Positions 8,060 to 17,916 of a DNA stretch of 64,000 nt are shown here, in pieces (position 1 is the first letter of the stretch; each line of letters opens with the position of its first letter). The notes below the pieces were generated by a model. That model searched no databases. It was not told where the DNA came from and saw nothing but the letters and a program-made list of their open reading frames with translations. The position numbers and the translations under genes are program-made. Source of the DNA: Methylibium petroleiphilum PM1 (GTDB lineage Bacteria > Pseudomonadota > Gammaproteobacteria > Burkholderiales > Burkholderiaceae_C); assembly GCF_000015725.1 (NCBI RefSeq), contig NC_008825.1, forward strand, positions 2,852,001 through 2,916,000, written 5' to 3'.

Positions 8060-8647
8060 ATGCAAAGACTTGCAATCGTTTATCACAGCGCGCACGGGCA
8101 CACCGAACACATCGCGACCCACGTGGCCGAAGGCGCCCGCAGCGTCGGCACGGCCGAGGCGCAACTGCTCAAGGCCGATGACCTGGCCCGGCAACCCGAT
8201 GAGCTGCTGGCGTACGACGGCGTCGTGCTGGGCTCTCCCACCTACCTCGGCGGCGTGTCCGGCCCGTTCAAGGGCTTCATGGACGCCACGGGCCGGCTGT
8301 GGCGCACGCAGCGGCTCAAGGGCAAGCTGGCCGCCGGATTCACCGTGTCGTCCCTGCCCTCCGGCGACAAGCAGTCGACGCTGACCTCGATGTTCGTGTT
8401 CGCCATGCAGCACGGCATGCTGTGGGTCGGCAACCCCTTCCTTCCCGGGCAGCACGACGGCGTGCCTCACGACCAGGCCGTCAACCGGCTCGGCTCCTGG
8501 TCGGGCCTGATGGCCCAGGCCGGGCATGCGGCAGCGGCCGATGCCTTCGTGCCGGGCGACATCCGGACCGCGCGGATGTTCGGCCGGCACGTCGCAGAGA
8601 CCCTGGAACGACTCGGCCATGCCCGCCCCGCGGGAGCGGCGGCATGA
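8060..8647 (+). CDS. Flavodoxin-like NAD(P)H-dependent oxidoreductase (WrbA-like)
   Basis: A 195-residue flavodoxin-fold protein. The FMN phosphate loop is seen at the N-terminus (LAIVYHSAHGHTEHIA) and the second FMN loop as VVLGSPTYLGGVSGPFK, followed by the WrbA-type GFTVSS. Such enzymes reduce quinones or related electrophiles with NAD(P)H by two-electron transfer. It follows DUF2938 by 25 bases and overlaps the next gene by four (ATGA), so it belongs to the MerR-controlled operon. This suggests a response to a redox-active or electrophilic compound. A WrbA assignment is not certain. Confidence 0.82.
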   Translation: MQRLAIVYHSAHGHTEHIATHVAEGARSVGTAEAQLLKADDLARQPDELLAYDGVVLGSPTYLGGVSGPFKGFMDATGRLWRTQRLKGKLAAGFTVSSLPSGDKQSTLTSMFVFAMQHGMLWVGNPFLPGQHDGVPHDQAVNRLGSWSGLMAQAGHAAAADAFVPGDIRTARMFGRHVAETLERLGHARPAGAAA

Positions 8648-8871
8648 TCCCCAGGCGCTACGGCCCGCTGCTGTCCGGGCTGATGCTGTCGGGCCTGATG
8701 TCGCTCCTGATCTCGGGGCTCACGACCTTCCGCGCCATCGGACCGGCACCCGGTTTCGCAGGCCTCTGGTTCGGCGCCTGGTGGGCGGCCTGGATGGTGG
8801 CCTTCCCCGTCGTGCTGCTGGTCGCTCCGCTCGCCCGAAGGCTCGCCGAGCGGCTGACGGCCCCTCCGTGA
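8644..8871 (+). CDS. DUF2798 family small membrane protein
   Basis: A 75-residue protein whose ATG overlaps the preceding stop (ATGA). Two membrane segments are visible, SGLMLSGLMSLLISGLTTF and a second one containing WAAWMVAFPVVLLVAP, followed by LARRLAERL. This is the DUF2798 pattern. Function is unknown. Translational coupling to the flavodoxin-like gene indicates shared expression. Confidence 0.75.
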   Translation: MIPRRYGPLLSGLMLSGLMSLLISGLTTFRAIGPAPGFAGLWFGAWWAAWMVAFPVVLLVAPLARRLAERLTAPP

Positions 8872-8890
8872 TCCGCCGCCACGGCGGCGC

Positions 8891-9502
8891 TCACTGCAGG
8901 CCGATCAGCCGCGCGATCATCTCGCCCGCACTGCGGGCCTGCAGCTTCTTCATGAGGCGCGCGCGGTGGCCGTCGATCGTGCGCGGGCTCACGCCGAGCG
9001 CCCGCGCGATGCCCTTGGTGCCCTGCCCCGCCGCGAGCTGGCGCGCGATCTCGCGCTCGCGCGCCGTCAGTTCGACCGTCACCGGGCGCCGCGCGGAAAT
9101 GTCCTCGAAGGCCCACACCGCACAGGCGAACGGCTGGTCGAGCCGCATCGAACGGCCGGCCACGTGGCACCAGAACAGGCGACCGCTGCGGTGGCGCATG
9201 ATGCGCTCGTCGCTGTAGTGGCCGGTCTGCTGCATGACGGCCAGTCCCTGGGCACCGATGTGCTCGAACTCGCTGCGCGACGGGTACAGGCCCTCGAGCG
9301 AGTGCCCGGCCAGATCGGCCGGGGAGTAGCCGAACATCGCCGCGAACGGGGCGTTGCAGCGCCGGATGGTCCGCTCGCGCGAGACGCACAGGCCGACCGG
9401 CGCCAGGTCGAAGACCTGTTCCAGGTCGTCGTCGACCGTCGGTGCCTCCGTTGCCGCCGCCGGCGAGGGAAGGTCTGTGCGGGGCATGCGGGAAAGCACC
9501 AT
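8891..9502 (-). CDS. PAS domain LuxR-type transcriptional regulator
   Basis: A 203-residue protein. Residues about 25-130 form a PAS domain (FDLAPVGLCVSRERTIRRCN, later FGYSPADLAGHSLEGLYP). Residues about 140-203 are a LuxR/FixJ helix-turn-helix with the hallmark LTAREREIARQLAAGQGTKG and GVSPRTIDGHRARLMKKL. No receiver domain is present, so the signal is presumably sensed through PAS. It is divergent from the acyl-CoA synthetase at 9608 (105-base gap) and is its likely regulator. The ligand is unknown. Confidence 0.87.
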   Translation of the reverse strand: MVLSRMPRTDLPSPAAATEAPTVDDDLEQVFDLAPVGLCVSRERTIRRCNAPFAAMFGYSPADLAGHSLEGLYPSRSEFEHIGAQGLAVMQQTGHYSDERIMRHRSGRLFWCHVAGRSMRLDQPFACAVWAFEDISARRPVTVELTAREREIARQLAAGQGTKGIARALGVSPRTIDGHRARLMKKLQARSAGEMIARLIGLQ

Positions 9503-9607
9503 GAGGTAGTCCTACGTCTGGCGGCGGGCGAACGAGTTTCCTACATTGGCCGTCGCGGCAAACGGGGACGAAGACCCTGCGGTTGCCCGGTTTCCGGAGT
9601 GCCTGCA

Positions 9608-11119
9608 ATGAACCTGGCCCGATGGCTCGTGCGCGCCGCCCTCGCCCATCCCGACCGCCCCGCCGTGCTGCTGGGCGATACGGTGGTGCTGGACTACCGG
9701 ACCCTGGCCGACCGCGCCGCGCGACTGGCCGGCCACCTGCGCGGAACCCTGGGGCTGCAGCCGGGCGAGCGGGTGGCGCTCTGCATGCACAACCACGTGG
9801 GCTACCTCGAGCTGCTCTATGCCGCCTGGTGGGCCGGCCTGGTGGTGGTGCCCGTCAACGCCAAGCTGCACCCTGGCGAGGTGGCGTTCATCGTCGGCGA
9901 CGCCGAGGCCGCCGTCCTGTTCGTCTCCGAGGATCTGGCGCCCGACCTGCGCGCCCCCCTCGCGGCGCTGCCGGCGTTGCGCCAGGTGCTCACGCCGGCC
10001 GATGCCGCCTACCGCACGGCGCTGGAGGCGGCCGCCATCGAGCCGGTGCACCGGGCGCCCGACGACCTGGCGTGGTTGTTCTACACGTCGGGCACCACCG
10101 GCCGCCCCAAGGGCGTGATGCAGTCGCACCGCAACCTGGCCGCGATGACGGCCTGCTATTTCATGGACGTGGACGAGGTGACGGCGGCAGACGCCATCGT
10201 CTATGCCGCGCCGATGTCGCACGGGGCCGGGATGTACAACTTCGCCTTCGTCGCGAAGGCGGCACGCCACGTGGTGCCGGTCTCGGGTGGCTTCGATCCG
10301 GCCGAGTTGCTGACGCTGTCCCGAGGCATCGGGCGGCTGTGCCTGTTCGCCGCGCCCACCATGGTGAAACGCCTGGTCTCGCACCTGCGGGACACGGGCG
10401 CGCCGGCCCACGGTTTCAAGACCATCGTCTACGGCGGCGGCCCGATGTACGTGGAAGACATACAGGACGCGCTCGGCGTCATGGGCCCGTGCTTCGTGCA
10501 GATCTACGGGCAGGGCGAGTCGCCGATGACGATCACGGCGCTCTCGCGCCAGCACCTCGCCGATCGCGCGCACCCGAAGTGGCTCGATCGCATCGGGTCG
10601 GTCGGCATGGCCCATTCCCTGGTCGAGGTGTGCGTGGTCGACTCACGGGGAGACCCCGTGGCGGCGGGCGAGATGGGCGAGGTCGTCGTGCGTGGCGAGA
10701 CGGTCATGACGGGCTACTGGCGCAACCCCGAGGCGACGGCACAGACGCTGCGCGACGGCTGGCTCCGGACCGGCGACCTGGGTGCGATGAACGAGGACGG
10801 ATTCCTCACGCTCAAGGACCGCTCGAAGGACGTGGTCATCAGCGGCGGCTCCAACATCTACCCGCGCGAGGTGGAGGAGGTGCTGCTGCGCCACCCGGGC
10901 GTGCGGGAGGCCGCCGTCATCGGCCAGCCCGACGCCGAGTGGGGCGAGATCGTCGTCGCGTTCATCGTGGGCGACGGGGTCGAGCCCGAAGCGCTCGATG
11001 CGCTGTGCCTGCAGCACATCGCCCGCTTCAAGCGCCCCCGGCGCTACCGCTTCGTCGAGGCGCTGCCGAAGAACAGCTACGGCAAGGTGCTGAAGACCGC
11101 GCTGCGGCAGCTCGCCTGA
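9608..11119 (+). CDS. Acyl-CoA synthetase (AMP-dependent ligase)
   Basis: A 503-residue ANL-superfamily ligase. The AMP/phosphate-binding motif is LFYTSGTTGRPKGVM. Later motifs are IYGQGE, GWLRTGDLG with KDRSKDVVISGG in the hinge, and a C-terminal NSYGKVLK holding the catalytic lysine. It activates a carboxylic acid with ATP and then forms the CoA thioester in the cytoplasm. Start ATG 9608 has GGAG at 9596-9599; the frame runs much further upstream but overlaps the divergent regulator. The chain length or aromatic nature of the substrate cannot be deduced. A catabolic pairing with the acyl-CoA dehydrogenase 9 kb away is possible. Confidence 0.9.
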   Translation: MNLARWLVRAALAHPDRPAVLLGDTVVLDYRTLADRAARLAGHLRGTLGLQPGERVALCMHNHVGYLELLYAAWWAGLVVVPVNAKLHPGEVAFIVGDAEAAVLFVSEDLAPDLRAPLAALPALRQVLTPADAAYRTALEAAAIEPVHRAPDDLAWLFYTSGTTGRPKGVMQSHRNLAAMTACYFMDVDEVTAADAIVYAAPMSHGAGMYNFAFVAKAARHVVPVSGGFDPAELLTLSRGIGRLCLFAAPTMVKRLVSHLRDTGAPAHGFKTIVYGGGPMYVEDIQDALGVMGPCFVQIYGQGESPMTITALSRQHLADRAHPKWLDRIGSVGMAHSLVEVCVVDSRGDPVAAGEMGEVVVRGETVMTGYWRNPEATAQTLRDGWLRTGDLGAMNEDGFLTLKDRSKDVVISGGSNIYPREVEEVLLRHPGVREAAVIGQPDAEWGEIVVAFIVGDGVEPEALDALCLQHIARFKRPRRYRFVEALPKNSYGKVLKTALRQLA

Positions 11120-11140
11120 GACGGGGCGGCGCAGGGCCCG

Positions 11141-11545
11141 TCACCGCTCCAGCGTCCACACCAGCTTCAGCAGCGCGCGGGTCTGATCGGGCAAGGTGTC
11201 GCGCTGCTCGCCGGTGTAGCCGAGGCGATCGACGTAGAAGAGGAGCTCGCGGCCGGGCTGCCATTGCCAACGCAGGCGCCCGCTCGCGCCCAGTTCGTGC
11301 GACACGTTGGCCCACTGCAGCGGCAGGCTGCCCGCCAGCTGCGTGCTCGGCGCGTGATCGATCCGCAAGGTCGCCGTGCGCACCGTGAACCGCCCCTCGT
11401 CGAAGCGGATCGCGTTTCGCATGCCGCCCACCGCCGCACTCCAGCGCGAACTCGGATGCCATCCCAGCGTCAGGCCCTGGCCGTTGCGGCGACCGGTGTA
11501 GTCGCCGCCGCTGTCGCTATAGCGCTCGCGGAGCTCGCGCTCCGG
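11141..11545 (-). pseudogene. 3' remnant of a beta-barrel-type gene (resembles DUF5916 C-terminus)
   Basis: The minus frame ending at 11141 encodes alternating beta-strand-like sequence (LTLGWHPSSRWSAAVGG, then LRWQWQPGRELLFYVDRLGY) and ends ALLKLVWTLER. This resembles the C-terminus of large outer-membrane CBM9/DUF5916 proteins of more than 700 residues. Upstream of about 11545 the frame becomes arginine-rich low-quality sequence with no start or family similarity, so only the last 130 or so codons survive. The break coincides with the start of the repeat-rich scar at 11.6-11.85 kb. Family assignment is from memory of the C-terminal pattern and is moderate. Confidence 0.5.
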
Positions 11546-11684
11546 GCTTCGGCGTTCTTGCAGGCGGTGTCGGTCAAGGGCATCGGTTCGGAGGCAATTC
11601 CCCCAGGCAAAAGAGCCCGGTTCCTCCAATTGTTCCCCCAGTCTGCGCCGGATACCGAGCACGGTGCGAGACGCCCAGAAACGA

Positions 11685-11709
11685 CAAAGCCCCGTAGAAC
11701 GGGGCTTTG
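11685..11709. terminator. Hairpin resembling an intrinsic terminator
   Basis: The arms CAAAGCCCCG (11685-11694) and CGGGGCTTTG (11700-11709) are perfectly complementary around a 5-base loop. There is no long T-tract on either side, and no intact gene ends next to it, so it is probably left over from a lost gene. Confidence 0.45.
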
Positions 11710-11750
11710 CGGGGAATTCAGAGGCGTCTTGAGATGCTCTGAAAACGATC

Positions 11751-11768
11751 CTTGGCGGAGGGAGGCAT
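11751..11768. repeat. Imperfect copy of the tRNA-Ser 3' end (possible relic attachment site)
   Basis: CTTGGCGGAG at 11751-11760 is identical to 14264-14273, which covers the CCA end and acceptor stem of tRNA-Ser on the minus strand. The following GGAGG also matches after skipping two bases. Integrative elements at tRNA genes leave such copies, but ten exact bases could be chance. Confidence 0.3.
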
Positions 11769-11954
11769 CGCTACGTTATCTGTAACGCCAATAAATACGT
11801 TGTTTTCTACACCGTCGAGTACGCCATTCCCCCAACGATTCCCCCGATCCCGCTCGGTAGTTGTTCGAATCCTGGGCGGCGCCAACGAGCAGGCCGTGAA
11901 TTGGAGGGACGGTGAAGCACGCGCAGGACGGGGAATCGCGCCAGGGCTTCTCAG

Positions 11955-12722
11955 CTACGCCTCGCTGTTGTGGAAGAAGTAGTCCGGCACCTCCGGCCCC
12001 CACAGGTAAAGGGAATCCTCCGGGGCATGGTCTCCGGTCGGCCAAGTCATCCCGGTCGCGATGAAGTCGATATCGGCGGAATACTCGGCGAAGGAACCCC
12101 ATGGATCGCGAACGTAATGAAAGTAGTTCGATCCGAGCACATGCCGCCCGGTACCCCATCCTTCCGTGTAGCCCGCCTTTCGCATCTGCTCGCCGCCCTT
12201 GCCGACGGCCTCGATGCCATCGACGTCCCAGGAGCTGTGGTGCCAGCCTCGCGCGCTGCTGGAGGCGAACGCCACCAGGTGATGGTCGGAGCCATGTCGA
12301 CCGTGCATGAAGGCAACGGCGTCGCGCGACCGGTCGGACAGCCGCAGTCCGAGGGCTCGTGCGTAGAAATCGATCGCGCGGGCGATGTCCGGGGTGAACA
12401 CGGGCGCAAAGTGCGTGGGACCGAATGAGAGCGGCGCGGCGACGCGCAGGCGGCCTCGTAGCTCACCGGCCGGGAGGATGGCTTCCCTGGCCGCATCTAC
12501 TTCTGCGCAGACCCGGGCCGCGTAGTCGCGAAACATGGCCCCTGCTTCCGTCACGGCCGCCCCGCGGGTGGACCGAGTCAGCAGTTGCACCCCGAGTTCT
12601 GCTTCGAGCCGGGCAAGGCGGCGACTGACGATCGATTTGGCCACACCGAGCCGCCCGGCTGCCGGCGACACCCCCCCGGCGTCAGCCACCGCCACGAACG
12701 TCTGAAGCTCCTCGATATCCAT
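11955..12722 (-). CDS. In-frame fusion: LysR-type DNA-binding half + glyoxalase/dioxygenase (VOC) half
   Basis: A 255-residue open frame. Residues 1-108 are a normal LysR N-terminus (MDIEELQTFVAVADAGG, then KSIVSRRLARLEAELGVQLL, LRVAAPLSFGPTHFAPV). The LysR frame stops being LysR-like after HFAPV, where LAEF... would be expected. From about residue 109 it becomes the second half of a vicinal-oxygen-chelate protein (FTPDIARAIDFYARALGLRL, later DHHLVAFASS, NYFHYVRDPWGSFAEY). The join is at about 12398/12399. It is divergent from an isochorismatase-family gene, the usual position of the parent LysR gene. The LysR effector domain and the first VOC half are both missing. Start ATG 12722 is preferred over TTG 12740. 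It may be a recent deletion product or a functional chimera. Confidence 0.75.
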   Translation of the reverse strand: MDIEELQTFVAVADAGGVSPAAGRLGVAKSIVSRRLARLEAELGVQLLTRSTRGAAVTEAGAMFRDYAARVCAEVDAAREAILPAGELRGRLRVAAPLSFGPTHFAPVFTPDIARAIDFYARALGLRLSDRSRDAVAFMHGRHGSDHHLVAFASSSARGWHHSSWDVDGIEAVGKGGEQMRKAGYTEGWGTGRHVLGSNYFHYVRDPWGSFAEYSADIDFIATGMTWPTGDHAPEDSLYLWGPEVPDYFFHNSEA

Positions 12723-12872
12723 CGTCGCGTTCCTCTTCAAGCAACACAGCGTCGCCCATCATGGCACTACCGGGCCACCGATGGGAACAACACAATGCGC
12801 TCCAGCAACGTCGCACCGGCGACTGCATTCCCGGAATCAACCCCGCTCACGCGGCAACCTAGGACCCCTTCC

Positions 12873-13526
12873 ATGACTTTCCGCAATGGCCTGGCTTCGC
12901 TCCTGCGCCCCGAGGATTCGGTGCTCGTCCTGATTGACCACCAGCCCTACCAACTCGCGAACGTGAACAGCCATGAACCGCAGATGGTGATCAACAACAC
13001 GGCGGGCCTGGCGAAGGCTGCCAAGGCCTTTGGCGTGCCAACCATCCTGACGACCGTGATCGCGGCCCGTGGAGGCCTGCTGTTCCCGCAGATCACCGAG
13101 GTCTTCCCCGGCCAGGAGGTGATCGACCGCACGTTCATCAACACCTGGGAAGACAGGACGGTGGTGGATGCCGTGAAGGCGACGGGCCGCAAGCAGCTGG
13201 TCATTGCCGGCCTGTGGACCGAGGTGTGCGTCGCGATGCCCACGATCCAGGCCCTCGGCGAAGGCTGGGATGTCACGGTGGTCACCGATGCGTCAGGCGG
13301 CGTGTCGGTCGAGGCCCATCAAGTCGCCATCCAGCGCATGATCGCGGCCGGCGCGAACATGATGACCTGGCTGGCAGTGGCGGCGGAATGGCAGCGCGAC
13401 TGGGCCCGACTCGAGCAGGCGGCCGCATTGACTGAGGTGATCACGCAGCACGCCGGCGGCAGCGGCATCGCATTCCTTTGGGAGCAGCAGCTGCTCAACA
13501 CGCCGGTGCCGGCGGAGGCACGGTGA
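12873..13526 (+). CDS. Isochorismatase-family cysteine hydrolase (YcaC-like)
   Basis: A 217-residue protein. VLVLIDHQPYQLANV carries the catalytic aspartate and GLWTEVCVAMPTIQALGEG the nucleophilic cysteine with the cis-peptide-type turn before it. This is the layout of YcaC-type cysteine hydrolases, which act on small amide or ester substrates. True isochorismatase activity is unlikely. Start ATG 12873 follows AGGA about 12 bases upstream; an in-frame ATG at 12795 would add 26 residues that do not look family-like. It is divergent from the truncated LysR gene, which has lost its effector domain, so regulation may be altered. Confidence 0.83.
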   Translation: MTFRNGLASLLRPEDSVLVLIDHQPYQLANVNSHEPQMVINNTAGLAKAAKAFGVPTILTTVIAARGGLLFPQITEVFPGQEVIDRTFINTWEDRTVVDAVKATGRKQLVIAGLWTEVCVAMPTIQALGEGWDVTVVTDASGGVSVEAHQVAIQRMIAAGANMMTWLAVAAEWQRDWARLEQAAALTEVITQHAGGSGIAFLWEQQLLNTPVPAEAR

Positions 13527-13754
13527 CCTGAACGGGACGGCGGATGTCCGGGGCACGGCACTGACGCCGCTCTTCGGACGTCCCGTCCCCTCACGCTCAT
13601 TTTTGTCGCACAGAAGGCGAGCCGATTAGCGCAGCAGCGGATTACGTGCGACCTCATCCAGTACCTCCCGCTTGGCCTGTGCACGGCACCATTCGAAGAG
13701 ATCGGTCTGGCCTGCTCCCCGGACATCTCGGACCCCGATCGCGGAACGGCCCCG

Positions 13755-14090
13755 GTGCGCTGGGCCAATGCCAACAAGTCCAACGAGGGCGCGGCGGCGC
13801 TCGCTTCGCTGGAAGCCCAAGGCATGCAGCTCGTTATTCCCTGTGGGCAGGTTACCTACGAGGGTCGATGGGGGAAGCTACCGGACGGCTCGATCGCCTT
13901 CGTCGGCCGCTATGTCAGCCCGAACGCACCTGACGGGCAGCCCGCCATTGCACGCGTCGGGGCCGCGCCCAACGAACCGGATGCCGTGGGCTGGCTTCAG
14001 ATCGAAGACGCGTCGGGGTCCGAACTGTTCGGGCCGTGGCTGGTCCGCAAGGTTGATGGCCAGGTGAGTTTCACCGCGTGCGCGCCGTAG
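13755..14090 (+). CDS. Hypothetical protein, probably 5'-truncated
   Basis: 111 residues from GTG 13755 (GMQLVIPCGQVTYEGRWGKL, later ARVGAAPNEPDAVGWLQIED). I do not recognise it. The sequence reads like real protein, with balanced composition and repeated beta-strand patterns. The frame stays open upstream to before 13600, with plausible protein (CDLIQYLPLGLCTAPFEEIG) but no start codon, so the true 5' end was probably lost. It sits in the scarred stretch between the isochorismatase gene and tRNA-Ser. From 14091 to 14229 I see no gene. Confidence 0.4.
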   Translation: MRWANANKSNEGAAALASLEAQGMQLVIPCGQVTYEGRWGKLPDGSIAFVGRYVSPNAPDGQPAIARVGAAPNEPDAVGWLQIEDASGSELFGPWLVRKVDGQVSFTACAP

Positions 14091-14229
14091 GTGATGGTCG
14101 GAAAAATTATCCGTACCACTTTGGAAGGCCACTGAGAAAGGCCTCGGAGAAGGCGCTTCGATGGTCCGGTCAGTGCCCTACTGAGAATGGCCATCGGGCC
14201 CGCAGCCCGCGCCACGCGGGGCTCACGCG

Positions 14230-14257
14230 AAAAAAAGCCCGCGTCGTGCGCGGGCTT
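14230..14257 (-). terminator. Intrinsic terminator of tRNA-Ser
   Basis: On the minus strand the arms AAGCCCGCG and CGCGGGCTT (14249-14257 and 14235-14243) form a hairpin with a 5-base loop followed by a run of T (the A-run at 14230-14236 on the plus strand). It lies just beyond the tRNA 3' end. Confidence 0.85.
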
Positions 14258-14265
14258 GGACTACT

Positions 14266-14356
<91 letters not shown>

Positions 14357-14402
14357 GGAAAACTGTGGTCTCACTATCGCTAGCGAAGCCACCGATTGTA
14401 GC

Positions 14403-15746
<1,344 letters not shown>

Positions 15747-16736
15747 TCAAGCCACACCTTCCATCGATTTGTCGCCCAGCCCCAGGGGCAGCGGGAAGCG
15801 CACGGTTTCCTCCACGCCGGCCATCTTGCGCACCGACACCGCACCCAGCGCGCGCAGGCGCTCGATCACCTCGCGCACCAGCAGCTCGGGCGCCGAGGCG
15901 CCGGCGGTCAAGCCGACCCGGGCGGATCCCTCGAACCACTCGGGCCGCAGGTCGCTGGCGGAGTCGACCATGTAGGCCGGCGTGCCCAGGCGTTCGGCCA
16001 GCTCGCGCAGGCGGTTGCTGTTCGAGCTGGTCGGGCTGCCCACCACCACCACCACGTCGACCTGCGGCGCCAGCACCTTCACGGCGTCCTGGCGGTTCTG
16101 GGTGGCGTAGCAGATGTCCTGCTGCTTGGGCTCGCGCACCTGCGGAAAGCGGCGCTTCACGGCGGCCAGGATCTCGGCCGCGTCGTCGGTGGACAGCGTG
16201 GTCTGCGTCACCACCGCCAGGCGGTCGGGGCGCGTCACCCGCAGCTGCGCCACGTCGTCGACGTCCTCGACCAGGTAGATGCCCTCGCTCAGCTGGCCCA
16301 TCGTGCCTTCGACCTCGGGGTGCCCCTTGTGGCCGATCATGATGAACTCGTAGCCTTCCTTGTGCAGCTTGGCCACCTCGACGTGCACCTTGGTCACCAG
16401 CGGACAGGTGGCATCGTAGACGCTGAAGCCGCGCGCCTCGGCCTCGTCGCGCACTGCACGGCTCACGCCGTGGGCGCTGAACACCAGCGTGGCGCCGGGC
16501 GGCACGTCGGCCAGGTCCTCGATGAAGATCGCGCCCTTGGCCTTCAGGTCGTTGACCACGAAGGTGTTGTGCACGATCTCGTGGCGCACGTAGATCGGTG
16601 CGCCGAACTTGCGGATCGCGCGCTCCACGATCTCGATCGCCCGGTCGACGCCGGCACAGAAGCCGCGCGGCTCGGCCAGCAGCACGTCGGTCACGCCGCG
16701 TTCGGCGTCGTGGGACGGGCTCGTGTCCATCGTCAT
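15747..16736 (-). CDS. ispH: 4-hydroxy-3-methylbut-2-enyl diphosphate reductase
   Basis: A 329-residue IspH/LytB. The iron-sulfur cysteines are seen in [24 protein letters not shown] and the late [11 protein letters not shown] region. The substrate-binding segment [16 protein letters not shown] is also present. It carries out the last step of the non-mevalonate isoprenoid pathway, making IPP and DMAPP through a 4Fe-4S cluster. Start ATG 16736 overlaps the stop of the upstream FKBP gene by one base (TGATG), indicating translational coupling, an arrangement seen in many proteobacteria. Confidence 0.97.
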   Translation of the reverse strand: MTMDTSPSHDAERGVTDVLLAEPRGFCAGVDRAIEIVERAIRKFGAPIYVRHEIVHNTFVVNDLKAKGAIFIEDLADVPPGATLVFSAHGVSRAVRDEAEARGFSVYDATCPLVTKVHVEVAKLHKEGYEFIMIGHKGHPEVEGTMGQLSEGIYLVEDVDDVAQLRVTRPDRLAVVTQTTLSTDDAAEILAAVKRRFPQVREPKQQDICYATQNRQDAVKVLAPQVDVVVVVGSPTSSNSNRLRELAERLGTPAYMVDSASDLRPEWFEGSARVGLTAGASAPELLVREVIERLRALGAVSVRKMAGVEETVRFPLPLGLGDKSMEGVA

Positions 16737-17197
16737 CACAGCACCCCGATCAGTTGCACCTCGAAGCTCAGCGGCTGGCCGGCGAGCGGGTGGTTGAAGT
16801 CGAACAGCGCCCAGTCTTCTTCGGGCGGGCCCAGCTGGCGTAGCACGCCGGCGAAGGCGCCCTGCCCGTCCGGCGTGGGGAACTGCACCACGTCGCCGAC
16901 GCCGTAGCGCTCGTCGGGGTCGCCGTGCGCGCGCAGCACCGACAACGCCACGCGCTGCAGCAGTTCGAGGTTGCGCTCGCCGAAGGCCTCGCCGGGGGCG
17001 AGCTGGAAGGTGGTGTGCGCGCCCTCGGCCAGGCCGATCAGGCGCCGCTCCACGGCCGGCGCCAGCTCGCCGGTGCCCAGCGACAGCGTGGCCGGCTTGT
17101 CGGAGAAGGTGTTGATCAGATCGGCACCGTCCGGGCCGGTGAGCCGGTAGTGCAGGGTCAGGAAGGACCCGGGCTGGACCTGTTGAGCGTTGACCAC
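16736..17197 (-). CDS. fkpB: FKBP-type peptidyl-prolyl isomerase (SlpA/FkpB-like)
   Basis: A 153-residue SlyD/SlpA-class FKBP with an inserted flap domain. It starts [20 protein letters not shown], has [19 protein letters not shown] at the flap boundary, and ends [20 protein letters not shown], the diagnostic NHPLAG motif. Its role is prolyl isomerisation and chaperoning in the cytoplasm. The histidine-rich metal tail of SlyD is absent, favouring SlpA/FkpB. It is the first gene of a pair with ispH. Start is GTG 17197; no clear Shine-Dalgarno site is visible. Confidence 0.92.
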   Translation of the reverse strand: MVNAQQVQPGSFLTLHYRLTGPDGADLINTFSDKPATLSLGTGELAPAVERRLIGLAEGAHTTFQLAPGEAFGERNLELLQRVALSVLRAHGDPDERYGVGDVVQFPTPDGQGAFAGVLRQLGPPEEDWALFDFNHPLAGQPLSFEVQLIGVL

Positions 17198-17247
17198 GGA
17201 GGTTTGCTTTCGCTTCGATAGACTGGGATGGATTTTCGCACTGCACC

Positions 17248-17916
17248 GTGAAAGACCTTCCCGCCGACCTCCGACCCCGCGAAAAGCTGCTCGCCCGCGG
17301 CCCGGCGGCGCTGGCCGACGCAGAACTGCTGGCGCTGCTGCTGCGCACCGGGCTCAAGGGCCAGGGCGTGCTGCAGCTCGCGCAGGCGCTGCTCGATCGT
17401 TTCGGCGGACTCTCCGGACTGCTGGCAACCGACACAGCCGAGCTCGGCAGCGTGAAGGGGCTGGGGCCGGCCAAGCGGGCCGAGCTGGCAGCAGTGCTGG
17501 AGATCGCCCGCCGCAGCCTGGCCTCGCGGCTGGCGCAGACCCCGGTGTTCGACTCGCCGCAGGCCGTGAAGGACTACCTGCAGCTCCAGTTGGCCAGCAA
17601 GCCGCACGAGGTGTTTGCCGTGCTGTTCCTCGACACGCAGCACCGGCTGCTGGCCTTCGAGGAGCTGTTCCGCGGCACGCTGAATCAAGCGAGCGTGTAC
17701 CCGCGCGAAGTGGTCAAGCGCGCGCTGGCGCTCAACGCCGCGGCGGCGATCCTGGCCCACAACCACCCGTCCGGCGTGGCCGAGCCCTCGCGTGCCGACG
17801 AGGCCCTGACACAGGCGCTGAAGGCCGCGCTGGCGCTGGTCGACGTGCGGGTGCTCGATCACTTCGTGGTGGCACGGGGCAGCGTGGTGTCGTTCGCCGA
17901 GCGGGGGCTGCTGTGA
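17248..17916 (+). CDS. radC: RadC/MPN-domain JAMM protein
   Basis: A 222-residue protein. A helix-hairpin-helix region ([20 protein letters not shown]) is followed by the MPN domain with the metal motif [14 protein letters not shown] (HxH...D). It starts at GTG 17248, 50 bases from the divergent FKBP start. The family was once thought to act in DNA repair. It is a probable metalloprotease-fold protein of uncertain function. The stop overlaps the GTG of the Smr gene. Confidence 0.95.
   Translation: MKDLPADLRPREKLLARGPAALADAELLALLLRTGLKGQGVLQLAQALLDRFGGLSGLLATDTAELGSVKGLGPAKRAELAAVLEIARRSLASRLAQTPVFDSPQAVKDYLQLQLASKPHEVFAVLFLDTQHRLLAFEELFRGTLNQASVYPREVVKRALALNAAAAILAHNHPSGVAEPSRADEALTQALKAALALVDVRVLDHFVVARGSVVSFAERGLL

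Larger units (their letters stand above)
11597..11846. repeat. Four copies of (A/G)TTCCCCC(A/G), att/arm-like repeats
   Basis: Copies start at 11597, 11632, 11826 and 11838, all in the same orientation. The last two are 12 bases apart. Clusters of short directly repeated motifs of this kind flank tyrosine-integrase attachment sites. No integrase gene remains here, so this is read as a relic. From 11546 to 11954 I see no intact gene, only these repeats, a hairpin and a partial tRNA-end copy. Confidence 0.4.

Noticed and set aside
11120-11142. GACGGG...CCCGTC hairpin after the acyl-CoA synthetase
   Set aside because: Only six base pairs, an 11-base loop and no T-tract; too weak for a terminator call.
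11860-11895. GTTCGAATCCTGGGCGGC, resembling a tRNA T-arm and acceptor
   Set aside because: No matching D-arm, anticodon arm or 5' acceptor strand could be found, so not called as a tRNA or fragment.
13626-13820. Minus-strand 64-codon frame ending LDEVARNPLLR
   Set aside because: The last 25 or so residues look protein-like and may be a gene relic, but there is no start context or family match, and the plus-strand frame competes for the same bases.
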